Shown here: piece by piece, positions 1-5,435 of the stretch | How positions within the stretch are numbered: the stretch's first letter is position 1 | Layout: each line of letters opens with the position of its first letter | Assembly: GCA_026421105.1 (NCBI GenBank) | Contig: JAPKDI010000094.1 | Span: 1-5,873, forward strand | DNA length: 5,873 bases | Reading direction: 5' to 3' | Source of the DNA: Alphaproteobacteria bacterium | GTDB taxonomy: Bacteria; Pseudomonadota; Alphaproteobacteria; SHVP01 | Notes under the pieces: model-generated | What the model was told of the DNA's origin: nothing | The model's input: the letters and a program-made list of their open reading frames with translations, nothing else | The model's database searches: none | Position numbers and translations under genes: made by a program

Positions 1-518
1 CGGCGGTCGCGGGCGGGCTCTTCAAACTCATGGCCTACAAGGACGAATATGAGGTCGCACGATTGTTCACGACTACCGACTTTCGGGGTGCCGTGCACCG
101 GCAGTTCACCGGTCCCTATCGGATAAAATACCATCTCGCACCGCCGCTATTGTCACGGCCGGACAAGGCAACAGGCCGGCCTAGGAAATCGACATTCGGG
201 CCATGGGTGTTCAACGTTTTTCGGGTCTTGGCTCTCCTAAAAGGTCTACGGGGAACGCCGTTCGATCTGTTTGGCTATCAAAAGGACCGGCGAATTGAGA
301 GGCAATTGATCCACGACTATGAAGACCTCATCAAAGTGGTCGCTGCCAAGCTTTCTCCCACCACGCACACAGCTGCCGTCGCGCTCGCGCAACTACCTCA
401 TGACGTTCGCGGGTTCGGCCCCGTCAAGCATGATAGCGTTGAAGCCTTTTATCGACGGCGCGACGAACTGTTAGCTCAACTCAATAGCCCTCACGATAAG
501 CTCGACGCTGCCGAATAG
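1..518 (+). CDS. Indolepyruvate ferredoxin oxidoreductase, C-terminal end (partial, 5' end outside window)
   Basis: The frame is open from the left edge (first full codon at 3) to TAG at 516-518, giving 171 residues; the ATG at 30 is internal. The enzyme uses thiamine diphosphate and iron-sulfur clusters to decarboxylate aryl-pyruvates (indolepyruvate, phenylpyruvate) oxidatively to aryl-acetyl-CoA, passing electrons to ferredoxin, in the cytoplasm. I recognise the C-terminal domain (DUF6537 type) of the long fused proteobacterial form of over 1,100 residues. The signature residues are 'FKLMAYKDEYEVARL' at the left edge, then 'YRIKYHLAPPLL', 'FGPWVFNVFRVLALLKGLRGTPFDLFGY' (split here by a run of hydrophobic residues), and 'VRGFGPVKHDSVEAF' near the end. 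The catalytic TPP and cluster-binding regions lie outside the window, so activity cannot be judged here. The SDR gene follows 25 bases later on the same strand, suggesting cotranscription. Confidence 0.9.
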   Translation, partial: AVAGGLFKLMAYKDEYEVARLFTTTDFRGAVHRQFTGPYRIKYHLAPPLLSRPDKATGRPRKSTFGPWVFNVFRVLALLKGLRGTPFDLFGYQKDRRIERQLIHDYEDLIKVVAAKLSPTTHTAAVALAQLPHDVRGFGPVKHDSVEAFYRRRDELLAQLNSPHDKLDAAE

Positions 519-534
519 CTGATCTCCTACTCAT

Positions 535-539
535 GAGGA
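535..539 (+). promoter_or_regulatory. Shine-Dalgarno GAGGA that decides the SDR start
   Basis: GAGGA lies four bases before ATG 544. An in-frame TTG at 541 is only one base away from it, too close to serve as the start. The ATG is therefore preferred, although an ORF finder may report the TTG. Confidence 0.6.
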
Positions 540-543
540 ATTG

Positions 544-1257
544 ATGACCAATAAAAGCTGCATTGTGCTGGGCCTCGGCCCGAGTACAGGGGCGTCTGTT
601 GCGCGTCGCTTCGCGAAGGCCGGCTATTCAATCGCCGTGGCGGCGCGGCGCGCCGAGCACCTCGACCCCTTAGTAAGCCAAATTGAAAAAGCGGGTGGCA
701 AAGCCATAGCGGTGCCAACCGACGCGACCGACGAGGCGGCGGTAAAGGAACTGGTGCAAAAGGCTGAAACCGATCTCGGCCCTCTGGGGGTTGCCGTCTA
801 CAACGCAAGTGGGCGCGTCAAGGGCAGCATTCTTGATCTCGACGCCACAGAGGTGATGAACGCATGGAAGATTTCGTGTCTCGGTGGATTTCTATTGGGA
901 CGAGAGGCGGCAAGACGGATGGTGCCGCAAAAAGAAGGCACTATCCTCTTCACTGGCGCGACATCGGGAATGCGCGGCAGTTCTGAATTTGCAGGTTTTG
1001 CAATCGGCAAATTTGGGCTTAGAGCCCTAGCGCAAAGCATGGCCCGCGAACTCGGTCCAAAAGGCATCCACGTGGCCTACGCCAACATCGACGGACAAAT
1101 TCACACGCCGCGCCAAGCCCATCTGGCGGCTGACCGAGCGCCTGACGCGATGCTCGACCCTGAGGCGATCGCTGAAAGCTATTTTCAGCTTCACAGCCAG
1201 CATCGCAGCGCATGGACCCAAGAACTCGATCTTCGCCCCTGGGTCGAAAAGTTCTGA
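544..1257 (+). CDS. Atypical short-chain dehydrogenase/reductase lacking the catalytic tyrosine (SDR_c10-like)
   Basis: This 237-residue Rossmann-fold protein has the normal length of a classical SDR. The nucleotide-binding glycine motif is altered: residues 10-16 read GLGPSTG instead of the usual TGxxxGIG. The NAG-type motif is present as N87-A-S-G. The active-site YxxxK is F152-A-I-G-K156, so tyrosine is replaced by phenylalanine while the lysine remains. The asparagine expected in helix 4 aligns by eye with S111. The following helix, 'ALAQSMARELGPKGIHV' at 161-177, is typical of SDRs. These changes match a recognised atypical subgroup (cd05373, SDR_c10) described as having Phe for Tyr and an incomplete glycine motif. 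I infer that it binds NAD(P)H weakly or does different or no redox chemistry; the substrate is unknown. It lies 25 bases after the ferredoxin oxidoreductase and is probably in its operon. The start is ATG 544, with GAGGA upstream. Confidence 0.88.
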   Translation: MTNKSCIVLGLGPSTGASVARRFAKAGYSIAVAARRAEHLDPLVSQIEKAGGKAIAVPTDATDEAAVKELVQKAETDLGPLGVAVYNASGRVKGSILDLDATEVMNAWKISCLGGFLLGREAARRMVPQKEGTILFTGATSGMRGSSEFAGFAIGKFGLRALAQSMARELGPKGIHVAYANIDGQIHTPRQAHLAADRAPDAMLDPEAIAESYFQLHSQHRSAWTQELDLRPWVEKF

Positions 1258-1275
1258 TTTTCTGGATTACCCAGG
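1238..1275. terminator. Possible bidirectional stem-loop between convergent genes
   Basis: CCTGGGT at 1238-1244 pairs perfectly with ACCCAGG at 1269-1275. Nested inside, GAAAA at 1246-1250 pairs with TTTTC at 1258-1262 around a seven-base loop. The structure spans the SDR stop codon and lies just beyond the gapR stop, where a shared terminator would be expected. No clear T tract follows on either strand and the internal loop is asymmetric, so this is a weak call based on pairing and position only. Confidence 0.25.
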
Positions 1276-1299
1276 CGTCGCCGTCTTGCACCGCCGTCC

Positions 1300-1542
1300 C
1301 TAAGCCATTCCGAGTGCCGACTTGTAGGTATCGAGGAGCGCCTCTTGTTCTAGAAGCTCGTTTGAATCGAGCTTCCGAAGCCGGACAATCTCTCGCACGG
1401 TCTTGGGTTCAAACCCCGTCCCCTTGAGCTCGGCATAGACCTCCCGAATGTCGGAGGAAAGAGCCGCCTTCTCTTCTTCTAGCCGTTCAATTCGCTCGAT
1501 AAATGATCGAAGTTGGTCGGCCGCAATCGTTGAATCTGACAT
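1300..1542 (-). CDS. gapR: GapR-family nucleoid-associated protein (DUF2312 / UPF0335)
   Basis: The 80-residue protein matches the DUF2312 family across its length; the Caulobacter GapR protein is about 89 residues and differs mainly by a longer N-terminus. Residues 11-40 form a charged coiled-coil helix ([18 protein letters not shown], then [10 protein letters not shown]). Next come the conserved '[17 protein letters not shown]' at 41-57 and a C-terminal helix that includes [15 protein letters not shown]. GapR is known to form a tetramer that clamps overtwisted AT-rich DNA ahead of replication and transcription and stimulates type II topoisomerases. It is characteristic of alphaproteobacteria. 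It follows the DUF1244 gene by 38 bases on the same strand and is probably the last gene of that unit. The ATG at 1542 has only a purine-rich leader (AAGAAAGAAAAGA) in place of a clear AGGAG, so translation initiation looks weak or unusual. Whether it functions exactly as Caulobacter GapR is inferred from similarity. Confidence 0.9.
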   Translation of the reverse strand: MSDSTIAADQLRSFIERIERLEEEKAALSSDIREVYAELKGTGFEPKTVREIVRLRKLDSNELLEQEALLDTYKSALGMA

Positions 1543-1580
1543 TCTTTTCTTTCTTTTTTGCTCATTCTAAACGGGCACGG

Positions 1581-1898
1581 CTAAGCGCCTGATGCGTTCT
1601 CTGCCGCCTTGTGGGACTCAAATTTTGCGAGCTGATCTGGCGTCGCTTCGGTTTGGTGTTGGGCCTTCCACTCAGCGTAGGGCATTCCATAAACGATCTC
1701 GCGCGCGCCGTCATAGTCGATCGGTGCACCCTGCTCATCTGCTGCCGTGACGTACCACTTTGCGAGACAGTTTCTGCAGAAATCGGCAAGCCCCATGAGC
1801 TCGATATTCTGCACCTCTGGATGGTCGCGCAGGTGCTGCAGCAGCCGGCGGAAAGCAGCAGCCTCAATCTCAGTTGAGTTGTTTCCTATCTCGGTCAT
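1581..1898 (-). CDS. DUF1244 family protein with conserved CxxC
   Basis: The protein has 105 residues, the usual length for DUF1244 (COG3492), a small proteobacterial family without an assigned function. The recognisable core is 'TEIEAAAFRRLLQHLRDHPEVQNIELMGLADF' (residues 9-40, given here as the family's lead segment), followed by C41-R-N-C44 and then 'LAKWYVTAA' and 'AREIVYGMPYAEWKA' to about residue 79. C41 and C44 form a CxxC in a helix-like context, and H22 and H27 lie nearby. A metal site or redox pair is possible but not shown. There is no signal peptide or membrane segment, so it is probably cytoplasmic. The start is ATG 1898, with AGGAGA ten bases upstream (plus-strand 1909-1914). 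It lies between the amidohydrolase gene (97-base gap) and gapR (38-base gap), all on one strand. In the 97-base gap I see only this ribosome binding site and an eight-base palindrome CCCGCGGG. Confidence 0.88.
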   Translation of the reverse strand: MTEIGNNSTEIEAAAFRRLLQHLRDHPEVQNIELMGLADFCRNCLAKWYVTAADEQGAPIDYDGAREIVYGMPYAEWKAQHQTEATPDQLAKFESHKAAENASGA

Positions 1899-1995
1899 CT
1901 GATTTATTTCTCCTAGTTCAGGTCTCGATATTGGGGTGATTCTCAGCCCGCGGGATCAGCATATCGACCACGGATAGTCAGCGGCGGATCTTTGA

Positions 1996-2784
1996 TCACC
2001 GGAAGAACTGCTGTTCAAAAAGGTCGTCGTCCAAAAGTATCCCGCGCAAGGCGTCCGCTAAAATATCAGCCCAGCGAACAATGCCTTGGGTCGTCAAAAG
2101 AAGGTCTTGGCGAATTTCCACCATGACATGGGGCCGGCCCGCCGATGTGCCATAGGCCTCCAACCCGTACCCTGGCGGGTGGGTCGCTGAGTAAGGCTGA
2201 TTGTCGCCCACGCAGATCCCATCAACCCGCCGCAGCGCCGCGAGAACTGGCTTGGCCATGCGATCGTCGCGCCCATAGAGCACGCCTATATCCCATGGAC
2301 GTCGCGCCCCGGCCATCGACGGCGTAAACGAATGAACCGCGACATACGCCATCGTCCCCTTACGATACTCCGAGAGATGCAAAGCTTTCTCTACTTCATG
2401 ATGGTACGGCCAGAACGATAGATCCCGGCGCAGGCCCGCCTCCTCGCGTGTCACAGTTTGGTTTCCTGGAACTTCGACTCCGTCGCTAACGCGCAAGATG
2501 GAACCGGCGCTGCCAAGCATACGGTTGGGATCGATAAACAGGCGTGAATGCGTGGCCATAATTGCAGGTGCATCGAGTTGCGCGGCGAGTTGCTTCGTAA
2601 GGGCGGCAGCCCCGATATCCCACGCGATGTGTTCGCTCAACCGATCATCAGACAGACCAAGACTGTCGAAAGCTGACGGGACGTGGTTGCCGGCGTGATC
2701 GCACGTCAAAACGGCTCGCGCCAGGCCGTCGGCGTTAACAATCGTGAACGCCTCCTTCGCCCTGCTTGCAGAATCGTCACCCAT
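1996..2784 (-). CDS. N-formylglutamate amidohydrolase family protein
   Basis: Starting from ATG 2784 the protein has 262 residues, a normal size for this zinc-dependent amidohydrolase family (PF05013), which includes HutG-type enzymes that hydrolyse N-formyl-L-glutamate to formate and glutamate. Conserved blocks are CDHAGNHVP (28-36), HIAWDIGA (52-59), SRLFIDPNR (80-88), AVHSFTPSM (149-157), WDIGVLYGRD (164-173), DNQPYS (194-199) and HVMVEIRQDLL (219-229). The frame continues open upstream to 3060. Homologous sequence begins only around 'EAFTIVNADG' (11-20), so upstream starts such as ATG 2862 are less likely. No Shine-Dalgarno precedes ATG 2784; a TATAAC six bases before it suggests a possible leaderless mRNA. 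No histidine-utilisation gene is visible, so the physiological substrate is uncertain and the name 'hutG' is not justified. It heads the minus-strand block with DUF1244 and gapR. Confidence 0.87.
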   Translation of the reverse strand: MGDDSASRAKEAFTIVNADGLARAVLTCDHAGNHVPSAFDSLGLSDDRLSEHIAWDIGAAALTKQLAAQLDAPAIMATHSRLFIDPNRMLGSAGSILRVSDGVEVPGNQTVTREEAGLRRDLSFWPYHHEVEKALHLSEYRKGTMAYVAVHSFTPSMAGARRPWDIGVLYGRDDRMAKPVLAALRRVDGICVGDNQPYSATHPPGYGLEAYGTSAGRPHVMVEIRQDLLLTTQGIVRWADILADALRGILLDDDLFEQQFFR

Positions 2785-2851
2785 CACGCAGTTATACCGG
2801 GGCAATACTTGTTGATCGACCCATCTAACCGTCAGGCCGAAGAAGTTGAAC

Positions 2852-2971
2852 GTATGGCTCATCGTGGATGAAGGGTTACGAACCCAGCAGGCCCTCGGCG
2901 GCATCGCCGTCCTAATCGGAATCATGCTGGCGCGGCAGCGCACTGTTGTGCGAGACATCAACCATGAATGA
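2852..2971 (+). pseudogene. Probable 3' remnant of an EamA/DMT-superfamily transporter
   Basis: On the plus strand the frame ending at TGA 2969-2971 reads WLIVDEGLRTQQALGG and then IAVLIGIMLARQR. This resembles the C-terminus of EamA/DMT permeases: a helix ending in W-L, then a 'lgE.l...Q..Gg' loop, a final hydrophobic helix and a basic tail. About 40 codons are recognisable. Upstream the same frame has no transporter-like sequence and meets a TGA at 2813-2815, where the start of the amidohydrolase gene takes over. I infer that a longer gene was cut off by a rearrangement near 2850. The stop overlaps the MFS start (ATG 2964), as would be expected of two formerly coupled transporter genes. The segment is short and was recognised by eye, so chance resemblance is possible. 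Confidence 0.45.
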
Positions 2972-4244
2972 TCGCCGCACAAGCATCCGGTTGCCCTGGC
3001 TGATCTGGGGCCTTGCTGCCGCGTTCTATGGTTATGGCTACTTCCAGCGCGTTGCCCCAAGCGTGATGACGGCGGAACTCATGCGTGAGTTCGACGCAGG
3101 CGCTGCAGGTTTAGGCAACTTGTCGGCCTACTACTTCTATCCATACGCGCTCATTCAAATCCCGATCGGGATGATGATCGACCGGCTCGGCGTCAGGCGG
3201 GTATTGCTGACGTCGGGCGTACTATGTGCCGCCGGGAGCTTGCTGTTTGCGCTCGCCCCGACCCTTGGTTGGGCCGCAACCGGCCGCCTACTGGTCGGCA
3301 CCGGCGCGGGGGTCGCTTGGGTCGGTACGCTTGCACTTGCGGTCATGTGGTTGCCAGCAAACCGTTTTGCCGCCGTTACGGGGCTTTCGCTCCTGGTCGG
3401 GCTTGCGGGTGCCGTTCTCGGGCAGGCACCACTTGCTGCGTTTATCGACGCGATAGGCTGGCGCAGCGCGATGCTTTGGTCGGGCATATTGATGACTGCT
3501 ATTGCCGTTTTGATGGTGCCTTTCATCCGGGACAAGCCGATGCACGCAGAGGCCCGCCAAGTGGGCTCTGTGCTGGGAGGTCTCGCTTCGGTTTTGCGGA
3601 ACCCCCAGACGTGGAAAATCGCGATCTTTACAGGGTCGCTGGTCACGCCGATGGCCGCGTTTGCCGGTCTTTTTGGGATTCCATTTGTTCAAGAAATCTA
3701 CGGCACGAGCAAGACAACCGCTGGGGCAACGGTATCCCTCATTCTGATCGGCTGGGGCATCGGCGGCCCGATCGCCGGCTGGCTTTCCGACCGTCTCCAG
3801 CGGCGCAAGCCCGTAATGGCGACAGGCGCAGGCATCCTCGTCATTGCTTGGTTCGTCATCCTGACGGTGCCAATGCCGCTCCTCGGTTTTCAAATACTGA
3901 TGTTCGTTCAAGGGCTGGCAAGCGGCGCAGTCATAATCAATTTCGCCGTCACCAAGGAGAGTAATCTGCCCACGGCCACTGGCGTGGCGATGGGCATGAT
4001 CAATATGGCGGGGATGGCGACCTCTGCAGCGTCCCTACCGCTCGTCGGCTGGCTAATCGACCTTGGATGGGATGGGACCGTGGTTGACGGTGCCCGACTC
4101 TACGGCGACCTCGCCTATCGTCAGGCGTTCGCCATATTCCCGGTTCTCATGGGACTGGGATTCATCGCAGCGCTCACGCTGAGGGAGACCAATTGCCGCC
4201 CGTTGGAACCGGTCGCTACTCGGCCAGCATCTCCCGAGCAATGA
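2964..4244 (+). CDS. MFS transporter, 12 transmembrane helices, substrate unknown
   Basis: This is a 426-residue inner-membrane protein of standard major facilitator size. The first helix spans roughly 10-28. The cytoplasmic loop 2-3 motif is GMMIDRLGVRR at 69-79, and its counterpart in the second half is GWLSDRLQRRK at 272-282, which confirms two six-helix halves. A hydrophilic loop around 189-217 separates them. The 'YFYPYALIQIPIGM' stretch (57-70) is typical of the MFS_1 branch that includes organic-anion and sugar-phosphate type carriers, but it does not fix a substrate. ATG 2964 is preferred over an in-frame TTG at 2946, since the protein from the ATG starts with a normal short polar N-terminus. 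No good Shine-Dalgarno is visible; initiation may once have been coupled to the overlapping upstream transporter frame. The last 29 bases overlap the convergent acyl-CoA dehydrogenase gene. Long open frames on both strands within this gene are shadows. Confidence 0.9.
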   Translation: MNDRRTSIRLPWLIWGLAAAFYGYGYFQRVAPSVMTAELMREFDAGAAGLGNLSAYYFYPYALIQIPIGMMIDRLGVRRVLLTSGVLCAAGSLLFALAPTLGWAATGRLLVGTGAGVAWVGTLALAVMWLPANRFAAVTGLSLLVGLAGAVLGQAPLAAFIDAIGWRSAMLWSGILMTAIAVLMVPFIRDKPMHAEARQVGSVLGGLASVLRNPQTWKIAIFTGSLVTPMAAFAGLFGIPFVQEIYGTSKTTAGATVSLILIGWGIGGPIAGWLSDRLQRRKPVMATGAGILVIAWFVILTVPMPLLGFQILMFVQGLASGAVIINFAVTKESNLPTATGVAMGMINMAGMATSAASLPLVGWLIDLGWDGTVVDGARLYGDLAYRQAFAIFPVLMGLGFIAALTLRETNCRPLEPVATRPASPEQ

Positions 4245-5433
4245 TCAACCGTCTGATCTCTTTGGTGCCGCCACCGATCTCTTGAATCTTTGCCGATCGG
4301 TAAAGCTGGTTCACTTCGGTCTCACGCATGAATCCGTTGCCGCCATGAATCTGCACTGCCTCATCACAGATCCGCATACAAGCTTCGCCGGCATACATGA
4401 ATGCGGCCGCGGAGAGTTTGTGAATTTCGCCACGACCACCTTCTCCAGCGCCAACGGCGTTGGCCTTGGCCAGCGCGCGATAGACCAGACCACGCATGGT
4501 CTCGATCGCGACATACATCTCGGCAAGTTTGGACTGGATCATCTGAAAATCACCAATCCGTTGACCGAACTGCTGGCGGCTTTTCGCATACTCGACCGAG
4601 AGCTCGACCGCACGCTCTGACATACCTAAGACCATCATCGAGCAAAACGCGCGCTCGATGTCTAGTCCCGACATCATGACGGCAACGCCCTTGTTCTCCT
4701 CGCCGACAAGGTTTTCAACCGGCACTCGGCAATCATCGAAGTAGAGCGCACCGGTTGGACTCGCGCGGATACCCATTTTGTCGAACGGTGGGCTCGAGGA
4801 GAATCCGCCGAACGAGCGCTCAACGATAAATGCCGAGATCCCTTTCTTACCAAGGGCCGGTGCCGTTTTGGCATAGACAAGAACAACATCCGCAATCGGA
4901 CCGTTCGTGATGTATGTTTTACTGCCGTTGAGCAGGTAGGAATCGCCGTCGCGAACAGCCGTCGTTGCCATCCCACCGAGCGCATCGGAACCTGCGTTCG
5001 GTTCCGTCATCCCGATGGCACCGACGTGCGATCCATCTGTTAGATTGGGAAGGTACTTGCGGCGCTGAAACTCATTGCCGTTTTGGTAGAGGTTGTTGAC
5101 GCACAAATTGTCGTGGCTTTGCCAGGAGGTCGAGACCGACGGATCCACGCGCCCGATCGCTTGGCCAACAAGACCGGCGGAGAAGAGATCCATACCGGCC
5201 CCGCCATATTGCTGCGGCACGCTCGCGCCCAATACGCCCATCTTGGCAAGACGGCTGAAGCCGTCAGCGGGCCAGCACCCGTCCAGGTCCCGCTGCATTG
5301 CATCATGGGCAAATCGGGAGCGTGCGTTCCTGGTGATTTCGTCGAGAAGACGGTTGTGTTCGTCGCCTAACTCGAAGTTTGGCGCTGCAATAGCGCCCCG
5401 GGGTTCTGGTAAATCTTCGGGCGCGATCGACAT
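4216..5433 (-). CDS. Acyl-CoA dehydrogenase, isovaleryl-CoA/long-chain catalytic-base type
   Basis: A 405-residue FAD flavoenzyme of full family length. It introduces the alpha-beta double bond into an acyl-CoA and passes electrons to electron-transfer flavoprotein. Domains in order are: N-terminal helical (about 22-130), beta domain with the signature AIGMTEPNAGSD (139-150) and YITNG (174-178), and C-terminal helical with QQFGQRIGDFQ (287-297) and QIHGGNGFMRE (361-371). The position of medium-chain Glu376 is Gly388 (GGGTKEIRR). A glutamate is present at E260 in 'GLDIER', the helix-G position used as catalytic base by isovaleryl-CoA and long-chain dehydrogenases. This points to branched-chain or long-chain substrates, with isovaleryl-CoA dehydrogenase of leucine breakdown the closest guess. 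No methylcrotonyl-CoA carboxylase genes are visible to support it. ATG 5433 lies two bases after the TPR stop, with AGGA nine bases upstream, so the two genes are probably cotranscribed and translationally coupled. Confidence 0.9.
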   Translation of the reverse strand: MSIAPEDLPEPRGAIAAPNFELGDEHNRLLDEITRNARSRFAHDAMQRDLDGCWPADGFSRLAKMGVLGASVPQQYGGAGMDLFSAGLVGQAIGRVDPSVSTSWQSHDNLCVNNLYQNGNEFQRRKYLPNLTDGSHVGAIGMTEPNAGSDALGGMATTAVRDGDSYLLNGSKTYITNGPIADVVLVYAKTAPALGKKGISAFIVERSFGGFSSSPPFDKMGIRASPTGALYFDDCRVPVENLVGEENKGVAVMMSGLDIERAFCSMMVLGMSERAVELSVEYAKSRQQFGQRIGDFQMIQSKLAEMYVAIETMRGLVYRALAKANAVGAGEGGRGEIHKLSAAAFMYAGEACMRICDEAVQIHGGNGFMRETEVNQLYRSAKIQEIGGGTKEIRRLIIAREMLAE

Positions 5434-5435
5434 GC

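Noticed and set aside
1212..1427. 71-residue plus-strand frame across the end of the SDR gene and into gapR
   Set aside because: It overlaps two recognised genes, has low-complexity composition and has no ribosome site.
1543..1560. T-rich run in the DUF1244-gapR gap as a terminator T tract
   Set aside because: On the plus strand it is T-rich, but no plus-strand gene ends here and no stem precedes it. On the minus strand it is the purine-rich leader of gapR.
1899..1995. Promoter or small RNA in the 97-base gap upstream of DUF1244
   Set aside because: I found no hexamer pair with proper spacing and no stable long stem. The CCCGCGGG palindrome alone is not enough.
2785..3060. The 92-residue N-terminal extension of the amidohydrolase frame
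   Set aside because: It overlaps the MFS start and has no family-like sequence. Recognisable homology begins just after ATG 2784.
3155..3964. Long open frames on both strands inside the MFS gene (up to 246 residues)
   Set aside because: They overlap a full-length MFS protein with clear motifs and are rich in Arg, Pro and Ala with no recognisable domain, as expected of out-of-frame reading in GC-rich coding DNA.
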